From the NCBI RefSeq assembly GCF_016862935.1, contig NZ_BONX01000004.1:124001-188000 (forward strand): a DNA stretch of 64,000 bases. The letters run 5' to 3'. Below the pieces are notes generated by a model. It had not been told where the DNA came from and searched no databases. It worked only from the letters and a program-made list of their open reading frames with translations. Source of the stretch: Plantactinospora mayteni. GTDB taxonomy: Bacteria; Actinomycetota; Actinomycetes; Mycobacteriales; Micromonosporaceae. Below are positions 32,626-40,933 of the stretch, piece after piece; the stretch's first letter is position 1; the number at the start of each line of letters is the position of its first letter. Both the position numbers and the translations under genes were made by a program.

Positions 32626-33939
32626 ATGTCGAACTCGGAGAAGCCCGTCGTCAGTCGACGCGCGGTGCTCGGTGGCGCCGCCGCCGTCGCCGTACTGGGG
32701 GCCGGGCTGGCGCCGGCGCGGGCGGCCCACGCCGACGGTGCAACACCCCGCCTCGACCGGTCGGCGCCCCGGCCGCTGGACTGGGAGTCGGTGGACGCCG
32801 TGGCATCCCGGCTGGACCGAGACCTTGTCGCGCTGCGCCGCGACATCCACCGGCACCCCGAAACGGCGGGTACGGAACGGCGGACCGCCGCAGTGGTGGC
32901 GCGGCGACTTCGCGCGGCCGGGCTCGATGTCCGCACGGGTGTCGGCGGGCACGGGGTGGTGGGAGTCCTCACCGGCGCCCGCCCCGGCCGGACGGTCGCC
33001 TACCGGGCGGACATGGACGCGGTACCGCCGGACGAACAGTTCGGCGGCGGCAGCCAGCCGGCCCACCTCTGTGGACACGACGTGCACACCACCGTGGGTG
33101 TGGGCGTCGCGGAGGTCCTGGCCCGGCTGCGCAACCGGCTCACCGGCTCGGTGGTGTTCGTCTTCCAGCCCGCCGAGGAGGCGCTCGCCGGTGCCGCCGC
33201 GATGCTCGACGCCGACGTCTTCGCCCAGGCCCAGCCGGTGGAGATCCATGCCCTGCACTGCGGCCCCTTCCCGGTCGGCCAGTTCGTGGTCACGCCCGGC
33301 TCCGGGCTCCCCGGTCAGGACCGTGGCGTCGTGACGCTGACCGGTCCGGATGCGATGGCCCGGGCACACCGGCTCGCCGCCGAGATCAACGCCCTCGGCA
33401 CGGTCTCTCCGCCGTCCACGCCCGCGGACCTCGAACGGCTCGTGGCGGACATCCAGACCCCGGACGGGCCGTTGGCCGAGTTCGTCTTCATGGGGGCGCA
33501 GGCACCCGACCCCGAGGGCCCGGCCGAGGTCCGGATCTCCTACCGCTGCTGGCCGGAGCATCGGTACACCGAGGTCCGCGAGGATGTCCGCCGACTCGCG
33601 GGAACCTACGGAGGGGCGTCGGTGAGCTTCCCGAACGACCCGTTCCCGGCCATGCACTGTCCGGAGCGGGAGGGCCGGGCATTGCAGCGCTACCTGCACC
33701 GGACGGTCGGCCGGGCCCGGGTCGGCACGCTGCACGCCCCGGTTCCGTTCAACGGTGAGGACTTCGCGTTGTTCCTCGACCGGCTTCCCGGCACCTACAC
33801 CTTCCTCGGCGTCCGGGCGCCCGGGACCGGCATCGAGACCAGCGCTCCGCACTTCGGCACCTTCGACCCCGACGAGCGGGCCATCGGGTACGGCGTCCGC
33901 GCGATGGCCGGCTGGCTGGCCGAGCGCACCCGCGGCTAG
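32626..33939 (+). CDS. Tat-exported M20-family amidohydrolase
   Basis: A 437-aa zinc hydrolase of the M20D amidohydrolase type (N-acyl amino acid / hippurate-like). A Tat signal (VSRRAVLGGAAAVAVLGAG) ends near AAHA, residue ~37. Active-site features are DIHRHPETAGTE (~78-89), YRADMDAVP (~127-135), GHDVHTT (~149-155, metal His and Asp) and the catalytic Glu pair QPAEEA (~182-187); the C-terminal metal His is in SAPHFGTFD. GGGAGGG at 32616-32622 supports the ATG at 32626. It probably hydrolyses an amide bond in the extracytoplasmic space. Substrate unknown. Confidence 0.9.
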   Translation: MSNSEKPVVSRRAVLGGAAAVAVLGAGLAPARAAHADGATPRLDRSAPRPLDWESVDAVASRLDRDLVALRRDIHRHPETAGTERRTAAVVARRLRAAGLDVRTGVGGHGVVGVLTGARPGRTVAYRADMDAVPPDEQFGGGSQPAHLCGHDVHTTVGVGVAEVLARLRNRLTGSVVFVFQPAEEALAGAAAMLDADVFAQAQPVEIHALHCGPFPVGQFVVTPGSGLPGQDRGVVTLTGPDAMARAHRLAAEINALGTVSPPSTPADLERLVADIQTPDGPLAEFVFMGAQAPDPEGPAEVRISYRCWPEHRYTEVREDVRRLAGTYGGASVSFPNDPFPAMHCPEREGRALQRYLHRTVGRARVGTLHAPVPFNGEDFALFLDRLPGTYTFLGVRAPGTGIETSAPHFGTFDPDERAIGYGVRAMAGWLAERTRG

Positions 33940-33968
33940 GCACGTCACCGCCCGGCCCGCCGACAATC

Positions 33969-34006
33969 GACCAGGGGGTCCCCGTAGCGGCGGGGACCCC
34001 CTGGTC
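33969..34006. terminator. Bidirectional terminator between convergent genes
   Basis: A perfect 16-bp stem (33969-33984 with 33991-34006, 6-nt loop TAGCGG) between the M20 gene (+) and the hydrolase gene (-). Confidence 0.8.
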
Positions 34007-34079
34007 TCGACCGTCGACCCGCGCAGGCTCGCCGGTGACCGGATCGAGCTGCGTGGCCGGAAGCTGGCCCGCAGCTCCG

Positions 34080-35075
34080 TCAGGAACGCCGATGCTGGGT
34101 CGGCACGGGTGCGGCGGAGGCGTAGCCGAGGACCCGGGCGAGCCAGTCGCTCCGGGTACGGCGCGCGGCGGCCGACAGCCGCGCCTTCGGGTACAGGGTG
34201 TCGAATCCGTGGAAGCCACCGGCCCAGACGTGCAGTTCCGCCTGGCCGCCGGCCGCCCAGATCCGGCTGGCGTACTCGACGTCCTCGTCGCGGAAGACCT
34301 CGGCAGTGCCGGCGTCGAGGTAGGTGGTCGGCAGGCCCGAGAGGTCGTCGGCCACCGCCGGTGAGACGTAACCGGGCACGTCGTCGTCGGCGAGATCGCG
34401 GAGAACCGACCGCCATCCGAACTGGTTCATCTCCCGGGTCCACGGCCCGGGCACGCCGGCGTACTGCCGGCTGGAGGTGCTGTCGTTGCGGTGGTCGAGC
34501 ATGGGGCAGATCAGTACCTGGGCGGCGATCGCCGGAGTACCCCGATCGCGGGCCATCAGGGTGACCCCGGCGGCGAGGCCACCTCCGGCGCTGATGCCCG
34601 CGACGACGATCCGGGCAGGGTCGATGCCCAGCTCGTCGGCGTGCTCGGCGACCCAGAGCAGTCCGTGGTAGCAGTCGTCGACCAGGGTCGTACCGGTGGC
34701 CTCCGGCGCCAGCCGGTGGTCCACGGAGACCACCACGGCGCCGAACAGGTCGAGCCAGTCGAGCGGAATGTCGAGCTGCGAGAACCGGTCGCCCATGACC
34801 ATGCCGCCGCCGTGGATCCAGTAGACGCAGGGTGCCGCCACGGCACGATCGGTGCCGGCGGGACTGAAGACGGACAGCGGGATCTCCGCCCCGTCCGGGC
34901 TCGGTACGGTGACCTCGCGCCGGTCGACCGTGTGCCCTTCGAGGAGGGTCTCGACCGGCGGCGTCGGGAACTGGCGCAGTTGCGCGAGCACCTCGGGGCT
35001 CAGCGCGGACACGAGCGGAAGATCGGCGAGCAACGCGCGCAGCTCAGGGTCGGTGTCCGGTCGGGTACGTGTCAT
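34080..35075 (-). CDS. Alpha/beta hydrolase, HSL (hormone-sensitive lipase) family esterase
   Basis: A 331-aa cytoplasmic esterase. The oxyanion-hole motif HGGGMVMG (~87-94) defines the HSL family; the nucleophile Ser is in GISAGGG (~160-166), the Asp in TAEVFRDED and the His in GGFHGFD near the C-terminus. A cap-like N-terminal ~70 residues precede the core. AAGGA upstream of ATG 35075. It lies 86 bp after the small monooxygenase gene on the same strand, so they may share a transcript driven from the region facing the AraC regulator. Substrate unknown, likely short-chain esters. Confidence 0.92.
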   Translation of the reverse strand: MTRTRPDTDPELRALLADLPLVSALSPEVLAQLRQFPTPPVETLLEGHTVDRREVTVPSPDGAEIPLSVFSPAGTDRAVAAPCVYWIHGGGMVMGDRFSQLDIPLDWLDLFGAVVVSVDHRLAPEATGTTLVDDCYHGLLWVAEHADELGIDPARIVVAGISAGGGLAAGVTLMARDRGTPAIAAQVLICPMLDHRNDSTSSRQYAGVPGPWTREMNQFGWRSVLRDLADDDVPGYVSPAVADDLSGLPTTYLDAGTAEVFRDEDVEYASRIWAAGGQAELHVWAGGFHGFDTLYPKARLSAAARRTRSDWLARVLGYASAAPVPTQHRRS

Positions 35076-35161
35076 GGTGGGTTCCTTCGGTGGGGGTTCG
35101 GCGGGTACAGCCAAGGGTCAGCACGACCAGGGGAAGGGGAGGACCGACAGCTCGGCGGGGC

Positions 35162-35467
35162 TCAGATGGCCGCCTTGCCGCCGACCGGCACCTCGTCGGT
35201 GTACTCGGACTCGGCGGCGAGCAGCGGCTGAAGCTTCGCGACCAGCGCCTGCGCCTCCGCGGTCGCGAAGAACTCGCCGTGGGCCGCTTCGCTGGTCCAG
35301 CCTTCGGTGACCGAGACGACGTCCCGGTTGCCGGCCGAGCGGCTGACCAGGAAGACGACGCAGTCGTCGTGGGACAGGGACGGCGCGCCGAGCAGAAGCT
35401 CCACGAGTTCGTCGCCCTTTCCGGGCCGGGCGGTCATGGTGGCGTGGAAACCGTGCGTGACGGGCAT
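35162..35467 (-). CDS. Putative quinol monooxygenase / ABM-domain protein
   Basis: A 101-aa single-domain protein of the antibiotic biosynthesis monooxygenase (ABM) fold: HGFHATMTARPGKGDELVELL at the start, SVTEGWTSEAAHGEFFATAEAQ in the middle. Such dimeric ferredoxin-like proteins oxidise quinols or degrade reactive carbonyls without cofactor. ATG 35467 was chosen as the usual N-terminus for the family; the ribosome site is weak. It is divergent from the AraC-family gene and upstream of the HSL hydrolase, an arrangement seen for AraC-controlled detoxification pairs. Confidence 0.85.
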   Translation of the reverse strand: MPVTHGFHATMTARPGKGDELVELLLGAPSLSHDDCVVFLVSRSAGNRDVVSVTEGWTSEAAHGEFFATAEAQALVAKLQPLLAAESEYTDEVPVGGKAAI

Positions 35468-35627
35468 GGTCGGGCCAATCTCTTCGTTAGTTGAGCAGTC
35501 GTACGCTCCTGGGATATCGACCAACCCATCAAAGCATCATGAGCAGCAGGAATGTTAGAACGATGCTCGTGGGCTCTTGCCTGATCCTCCCGATGTGGCG
35601 AGTATCGGGTCGTGGTTGAATCAGCTC

Positions 35628-36536
35628 GTGAGCCTTGACGAGCTGTCCGCGTTGATCGCCCGGCACGCCCGACCCGATCAACGCACCCCGATCGACGGTG
35701 TCCTGGTCTCGAAGGTCGAGCGGCCCCATCCGCCGTCGCCGTCGATGTCCGGCACGGTGCTGGCGCTCATCGTCCAGGGCGCGAAACGGATCGCGCTGGG
35801 CGAGCGCGTCTACGAGTACCGCGCCGGCCAGTACCTCGTCGCCTCGGTCGACCTGCCGATCACCGGTCACTTCACCGAGGCCAGCCCCGAACGGCCCGCA
35901 CTGGGCTTCGGCCTGACCCTGCACCCGGCCAGCATCGCCGAGCTGCTGTTGCAGGCGGCCCCTGGAGACCTGCCACCACCCGGCGGTGGGACGCCGTCCG
36001 GCATGGCCGTCAGCTCCGCACCCGACGAGCTGCTCGACGCGGCGGTCCGGCTGCTGCGCCTGCTCGACCGGCCGCGCGACCTGACGGTGCTCGCCCCGCT
36101 GGTCAAACGGGAGATCCTCTGGCGGGTCGTCGCCGGCGAGCAGGGCGCCGTGGTCCGCCAGCTCGGCCTCGCCGACAGCAGCCTCAGCCACATCGCCCGG
36201 GCGGTCCGGTGGATCCGCGACCACTACACGCAGTCGTTCCGGGTCGACGACGTGGCGCAGTTGGCGGGCATGAGCGCGTCCGCCTTCTACCGCAATTTCC
36301 AGGCCGTCACCGCGATGAGCCCGATCCAGTTCCAGAAACAGATCCGACTCCAGCAGGCCCGACTCCTCCTCGCCACCCACCCCAACGACGTCACCGGGGT
36401 GGGCCAGCGGGTCGGTTACGACAGCCCGTCGCAGTTCAGTCGCGAGTACCGTCGCCAGTTCGGCACGCCCCCCAGCCAGGACGCGGCCCGGCTGCGCGGC
36501 AGCACGTCCGACACCGCACCTGCCGCCCTGGTGTGA
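35628..36536 (+). CDS. AraC-family transcriptional regulator
   Basis: A 302-aa regulator with an N-terminal AraC-type sensor domain (residues ~1-160; LALIVQGAKRIALG, EYRAGQYLVASVDLPITG) and a C-terminal double HTH (~200-300; FRVDDVAQLAGMSASAFYRNFQAVTAMSPIQFQKQIRLQQARLLL is the family core, ending GYDSPSQFSREYRRQFG). GTG 35628 gives the usual start with SLDELSALIARHA; TTG 35577 would add 17 residues. It faces the ABM and hydrolase genes across ~160 bp, so it likely controls them. Effector unknown. Confidence 0.9.
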   Translation: MSLDELSALIARHARPDQRTPIDGVLVSKVERPHPPSPSMSGTVLALIVQGAKRIALGERVYEYRAGQYLVASVDLPITGHFTEASPERPALGFGLTLHPASIAELLLQAAPGDLPPPGGGTPSGMAVSSAPDELLDAAVRLLRLLDRPRDLTVLAPLVKREILWRVVAGEQGAVVRQLGLADSSLSHIARAVRWIRDHYTQSFRVDDVAQLAGMSASAFYRNFQAVTAMSPIQFQKQIRLQQARLLLATHPNDVTGVGQRVGYDSPSQFSREYRRQFGTPPSQDAARLRGSTSDTAPAALV

Positions 36537-36612
36537 CCGGCCCGCCCTGGCCGCCGAGTCGGCGCCTCCGGAACCGGCGGCGATGCGGGGCGCGGCCGAG
36601 GCGGTGGGCAGC

Positions 36613-36662
36613 ACGAAGCCATTCGCCACGCACGCACACGAAGCCATTCGTCTCGCACGCAT
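36613..36662. repeat. Two tandem 25-bp repeats
   Basis: Units 36613-36637 and 36638-36662 both begin ACGAAGCCATTCG and end CGCACGCA(C/T), differing at a few positions. Confidence 0.7.
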
Positions 36663-36721
36663 AGGTCGCGATCGAAATCATCGCGGTCGAGGCGGTTCCG
36701 GATCGAGCTGGTTTGCCCTAT

Positions 36722-36734
36722 CGTGATGATCACG
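36722..36734. promoter_or_regulatory. Palindrome upstream of the acylase gene
   Basis: CGTGATGATCACG: 6-bp arms around one base, about 160 bp before the start codon. Possible operator. Confidence 0.35.
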
Positions 36735-36891
36735 TAGTCCCGCTGTCCGCCCCGGCTGGACCGGCCGGACAGCCCTGGCGCGAACCACGACCACCGTCGA
36801 CGCCACAGCCGGGAGCAACGCGTTCGCCGGCCCGCGGATTCCGCTCACCGAACCGGGCGATCCCCGGACCCCGAGAAGGGTGGACCACCTC

Positions 36892-39126
36892 ATGAACCAA
36901 GGGCTGAGCAGGCGCCGCGTCCTCGGCGAAGCGGTCGGACTGGCTGCCGGAGCCGCGGCCGTCGCGACCGGACTGCCCTCCGGTGGGGTGTCCGCCGCTC
37001 CCCCACGGACCGGCTCCGAACTCGCCCGCTGGCGCAGGCAGGCGACGCAGGTGACGATCACCCGCGACGACTGGGGCATTCCGCACGTACGGGGCAAGAC
37101 CGATGCCGACGCCGTGTTCGGAATGATGTACGCCCAGGCCGAGGACGACTTCAACCGGATCGAACGGAACTATCTGGTCAGTCTCGGCCGTCTCGCCGAG
37201 GCCGAGGGCGAGACCGCGATCTGGCAGGACCTCCGTCAGCGGCTCTTCGTCGATCCCGAGGTGTTGAGGAGGGACTACCCGAAAACCCCGTCCTGGCTAC
37301 GCAAGCTGATGCGGGCCTGGGCGGACGGGCTCAACTACTACCTTGCGACGCACCCGGAGGTACGTCCGCGGGTGCTCCAGCGGTTCGAGCCGTGGATGGC
37401 GCTGAGCTTCTCCGAAGGCAGCATCGGCGGGGACATCGAGCGGGTGCCGCTCACCCAGCTCGAAGCCTTCTACGGCGGGCGCGCGGTGCCGATGACCGAC
37501 GAGGAACTCGGGCTGCTGTTCCGGGAGCCACGGGGCTCGAACGGCATGGCGATCGCGCCGAGCCACACCCGGGACGGCCACGCACTGCTGCTGATCAACC
37601 CGCACACCAGCTTCTTCTTCCGCTCCGAGCAGCACGTGACGAGCGACGAGGGGCTGGACGCGTACGGCGCGGCCACCTGGGGGCAGTTCTTCATCTACCA
37701 GGGCTTCAACGCGAACACGGGTTGGATGCACACCTCGAGCGGGGTCGACAACGTCGACGAGTTCGCGGAGACGATCGTGACCGGGCCGGACGGCAGCCGC
37801 TGCTACCGGTACGGCAACGCGCTGCGGCGGGTGGAGACGAAGACGATCACGCTCTCGTACCGTACGGCGGACGGCGGGCGGGCGCAGCGTACCTTCCCCA
37901 CCTTCGCCACCCACCACGGACCGATCGTCCGTGAGGTCGACGGCAAATGGATCGCCTTCGCGCTGATGAACCGGCCCGTCGAGGCGCTACAGCAGAGTTT
38001 CCTGCGCACCAAGACGCGGGATTACCGGGACTTCATCCGGGTGGCGGATCTCAAGGCCAACAGCTCGAACAACACGCTGTTCGCGGACTCGAAGGGCGAG
38101 ATCGCCTTCCTGATGCCGCAGTTCATGCCGGTCCGCAATGATCGCTTCGACTATCGCAGGCCCGTCGACGGCAGCGACCCGGCGACCGACTGGCGCGGGC
38201 TGCACACTCTCGGCAGCCTGCCACAGGCGGTGAATCCGAGGAATGGCTGGGCGTTCAACACGAACAACTGGCCCTGGACCGCGGCGGGCGCGGACAGCCC
38301 TGATGCGGCCGACTATCCGCGCTACTTCGACCAGGCCGGCGAGAACCCGCGCGGGCCGCAGGCGATCCGGGTACTCACCGCGCGGAGCAGGTTCACCCCG
38401 CAGACCCTGATCCAGGCCGCCTTCGACCGCTACCTGACCGCCTTCGCCCGGCTGGTGCCGGGGCTCGTGGCGGCCTGGGAGAAGCTGCCCGAGGGCGACC
38501 AGCGGAAGGCGAGGCTCGCCGGCCCGGTCGACCTGCTGCGTGGCTGGGACTGGCAGTGGAGCGCCGGATCGACCGCGACGTCGCTGGCCGTGTTCTGGGG
38601 CGAGGCGCTCTGGGCACCCCTGGCGCAGGCGGCGCGAGACGCGGGCATGTCGATGTGGGACTACCTGGCCGAGCGCGCCACCGACGCGCAACGGATCGAG
38701 GCGCTCGACGCCGCGGCGGAACGGCTGACCCAGGACTTCGGTAGCTGGCAGGTGCCGTGGGGCGAGATCAACCGCTTTCAGCGTAACGACGGCGCGATCG
38801 TCCAGACGTTCGACGACGCCAAGCCGAGCATCCCGGTACCCTTCACCTCCGCGCAGTGGGGTTCGCTCGCCTCGTTCGGTGCGCGGCGCTGGCCGGGGAC
38901 GAAGCGCTACTACGGCACCAGCGGCAACAGCTTCGTGGCGGTCGTGGAGTTCGGGCCGAGGCTGCGCGCCTGGGCGGTGACGGCCGGCGGCGCCAGCGGG
39001 CACCCTGACTCGCCGCACTTCGACGACCAGGCCGAACGCTACGCGAGCGGCGACCTCCGGCCCGTCTATTTCTATCCGGAGGACCTCGATGGCCATGTCG
39101 AGCGGAGCTACCGGCCGGGCACCTGA
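36892..39126 (+). CDS. Penicillin acylase-family N-terminal nucleophile amidohydrolase, Tat-exported
   Basis: A 744-aa precursor. Tat signal (SRRRVLGEAVGLAAGAAAV, cleavage near SAAPP). The family is processed autocatalytically into alpha and beta chains; the new N-terminal nucleophile is Ser216 in EPRGSNGMAIA. Before it lies TITRDDWGIPHVRGKTDADA, typical of the alpha chain; after it, INPHTSFFF and LKANSSNNTLF (the conserved Asn of the oxyanion hole) in the beta chain. The family includes penicillin G acylase, AHL acylases and actinoplanete lipopeptide (aculeacin/echinocandin) acylases. Substrate could be an acyl-homoserine lactone or lipopeptide. An upstream in-frame GTG at 36880 is possible but less well spaced. 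Confidence 0.93.
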   Translation: MNQGLSRRRVLGEAVGLAAGAAAVATGLPSGGVSAAPPRTGSELARWRRQATQVTITRDDWGIPHVRGKTDADAVFGMMYAQAEDDFNRIERNYLVSLGRLAEAEGETAIWQDLRQRLFVDPEVLRRDYPKTPSWLRKLMRAWADGLNYYLATHPEVRPRVLQRFEPWMALSFSEGSIGGDIERVPLTQLEAFYGGRAVPMTDEELGLLFREPRGSNGMAIAPSHTRDGHALLLINPHTSFFFRSEQHVTSDEGLDAYGAATWGQFFIYQGFNANTGWMHTSSGVDNVDEFAETIVTGPDGSRCYRYGNALRRVETKTITLSYRTADGGRAQRTFPTFATHHGPIVREVDGKWIAFALMNRPVEALQQSFLRTKTRDYRDFIRVADLKANSSNNTLFADSKGEIAFLMPQFMPVRNDRFDYRRPVDGSDPATDWRGLHTLGSLPQAVNPRNGWAFNTNNWPWTAAGADSPDAADYPRYFDQAGENPRGPQAIRVLTARSRFTPQTLIQAAFDRYLTAFARLVPGLVAAWEKLPEGDQRKARLAGPVDLLRGWDWQWSAGSTATSLAVFWGEALWAPLAQAARDAGMSMWDYLAERATDAQRIEALDAAAERLTQDFGSWQVPWGEINRFQRNDGAIVQTFDDAKPSIPVPFTSAQWGSLASFGARRWPGTKRYYGTSGNSFVAVVEFGPRLRAWAVTAGGASGHPDSPHFDDQAERYASGDLRPVYFYPEDLDGHVERSYRPGT

Positions 39127-39248
39127 TCGGTCGGGTCCGACGTGCGCGACGATCGGCTTGCCGCCCCGCCGGTCACGGTAGTGGTCGTGACCGGGCCCGA
39201 ACTCGTCCTGAGAGCAGCGACTTGCGTGGTGCGGAGACAATTGGGGGT

Positions 39249-40496
39249 GTGGTCGCACAAGCCGGTCTGACCCTGGTGGGCACCCTCGGTAGGGCATACC
39301 GGTGGGCGGCGCGCAGCCGTCTTCCCGTTGTCCACACCGACCTGGTGCTGCGGAGTGCGACCCGGTACCGGGTGGGCATTCCCAGGGCGACGGCGCAGTG
39401 GCCCGTGCCGGGCAGCCGCGACTGGCGTCGGCTGGGCCGGACCGGGTTGGCGGATCCGCACCCACCGTCGAGGATCGTTGCCCTTCCGCCGCTCGACGAC
39501 GAGATCATGATGGCCGCTGACGCGGCGCTTCGCCTCGCCGCATACCGCGGCGCGTACCGGGTTTGGCGTGGCCGTCGCCGACACCCCGGAGCGTTGCCGA
39601 CCTTCTCACCCTCGGTACGTCAGGCAGTCTACGAGGCACTCCACGAGGCCAGCCGCGACGGGCTGCGGTGGGTCGGTTCCGAGCACCTGCTGGTCGCGGT
39701 GCTGTCTCTGCCTGACAGCGCTGCCGCCAGATTTCTCACCAACTGGTCACAGGTCGATCTCGACTGGTTGGTCGGGCGGCTGCGCGACGAGCCGGCCTAT
39801 CAGGGTGACTCGGCGCCGCCTCTCCCGTCGGCGCTGGCGTGGCTGAAGTTCCTGCGTGTCCTGCCAGCCACCGCGCCGGTACCCCTGCGCTGGCCGTGGC
39901 GGACGGCGGTCTGGGTTCTGACCCGCTTCGTTCGTCGCGGGTACCGCCGACACGGTGCTCGGTACGGGCACCCGATGCTGGCAGGCTGCGTGTCGGCGGC
40001 CGAGCAGAAGGCGGTAGAACTCGGCCGTCCCTACGTCACCGGAGCCGAGGTTCTGCTCGCCGTCCTAGACCTGCACGAGCAGCTCACGGCTGCCGGCAGC
40101 ATCCTGCCCGCCGAGTTCGCCCGGTTCAGCGAAGCGGGTGAGATTCTGCGTACAGGTGGCGTGACCCTACGGGCCGCGACCAAGGCGGCCACGCGTCTGA
40201 CGACGTTGCCGACCGATGCCGAAGCCGATCTGGGGCAGATACCCACCAGGGGATGGCGAACGGTACGGCGCAGAGTGGCTGCTCCGCCGTACGGTCGCAC
40301 CTCCCTCGCGGCGCTACGCTCGGCCAGCGTCGCGGCCCGCGACGCCGGTCACTCGCACGCCGGCACGACCCACCTCCTCGCGGCCGTCCTGGTCGAGGCC
40401 GACGGTCCGGCCGCACGACTGCTGCACAGTCTCGGCGCCGACCCCGCAGCCATCCGGGCCCAAGCCGTCGCCCGCCTCGCCACGTCTTCGGCCTGA
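39249..40496 (+). CDS. Clp-N-domain-like protein with three degenerate repeats
   Basis: About 415 aa. Three segments resemble the ClpA/ClpC N-terminal repeat: SEHLLVAVLSLPDSAAARFL (residues ~144-163), TGAEVLLAVLDLHEQLTAAGS (~270-290) and GTTHLLAAVLVEADGPAARLLHSLGAD (the last ~45 residues). No ATPase domain is present. Actinobacteria have many such stand-alone Clp-N proteins, possibly adaptors or remnants of protein-quality-control factors, with unknown role. A basic stretch (VRRGYRRHGARYGH) lies in the middle. The start is uncertain: GTG 39249 or TTG 39222; neither has a well-placed ribosome site. It stands alone between the acylase and pectate lyase. Confidence 0.65.
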   Translation: MVAQAGLTLVGTLGRAYRWAARSRLPVVHTDLVLRSATRYRVGIPRATAQWPVPGSRDWRRLGRTGLADPHPPSRIVALPPLDDEIMMAADAALRLAAYRGAYRVWRGRRRHPGALPTFSPSVRQAVYEALHEASRDGLRWVGSEHLLVAVLSLPDSAAARFLTNWSQVDLDWLVGRLRDEPAYQGDSAPPLPSALAWLKFLRVLPATAPVPLRWPWRTAVWVLTRFVRRGYRRHGARYGHPMLAGCVSAAEQKAVELGRPYVTGAEVLLAVLDLHEQLTAAGSILPAEFARFSEAGEILRTGGVTLRAATKAATRLTTLPTDAEADLGQIPTRGWRTVRRRVAAPPYGRTSLAALRSASVAARDAGHSHAGTTHLLAAVLVEADGPAARLLHSLGADPAAIRAQAVARLATSSA

Positions 40497-40933
40497 CCCG
40501 TCGGCCGGCCCGCCCGCCATCGAGCACAGGCCGGCGGGACAGGAAGGCGTATTGGGCGTCGCCCAGCAGTGGTTCGTCCTTCCGGTTCGTACCGTCCCTC
40601 GCCCTGTGGGTTCCACCCGCGCTAAGAGGACGCCGAACCTGATCATCCATCGCATTCCGGGCACGATCTTGCCTTATTGATAGATGCTTCCCTATCCTCG
40701 CAGTGGAAAGCGCTTTCCACCGACGTCGGTGGCCTCGGGGACCGGTGCTGACCGCCGCGACGGTCCGGGCCGAGGCGGAACGCAACCCGATCCAGGCACG
40801 GAAGAGAACGGGAGAGCACGCCCATCACGGTCTTGACGGCGACGGGCGACAGCTCGGCAGCCTCGGCGGGCCGCCGAGATGACCACGGAATGTATCGACA
40901 ACATCCAGCAGTCGGAGACGAAGTGAGGCGAAG
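40497..40933. other. 437-bp region upstream of the pectate lyase
   Basis: No gene seen. The promoter and operator at 40669-40720 are the only clear features; the remaining ~210 nt form a long untranslated leader. Confidence 0.6.
40669..40720 (+). promoter_or_regulatory. Pectate lyase promoter with perfect 18-bp operator
   Basis: TTGCCT (40669-40674), 18-bp spacer, TATCCT (40693-40698), then the perfect palindrome GTGGAAAGCGCTTTCCAC (40703-40720). The CG-centred TGGAAAGCGCTTTCCA form is typical for LacI/GalR-type repressors and would cover the transcription start. The region is locally AT-rich. Confidence 0.75.

Larger units (their letters stand above)
36537..36891. other. 355-bp intergenic region upstream of the penicillin-acylase-family gene
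   Basis: No gene seen. Holds a 25-bp tandem duplication (36613-36662) and a palindrome CGTGATGATCACG (36722-36734) that may be the operator of the acylase gene. Confidence 0.5.

Noticed and set aside
36613-36662. Possible integrase attachment site
   Set aside because: No tRNA gene, integrase or mobile gene is nearby; only a short tandem duplication.
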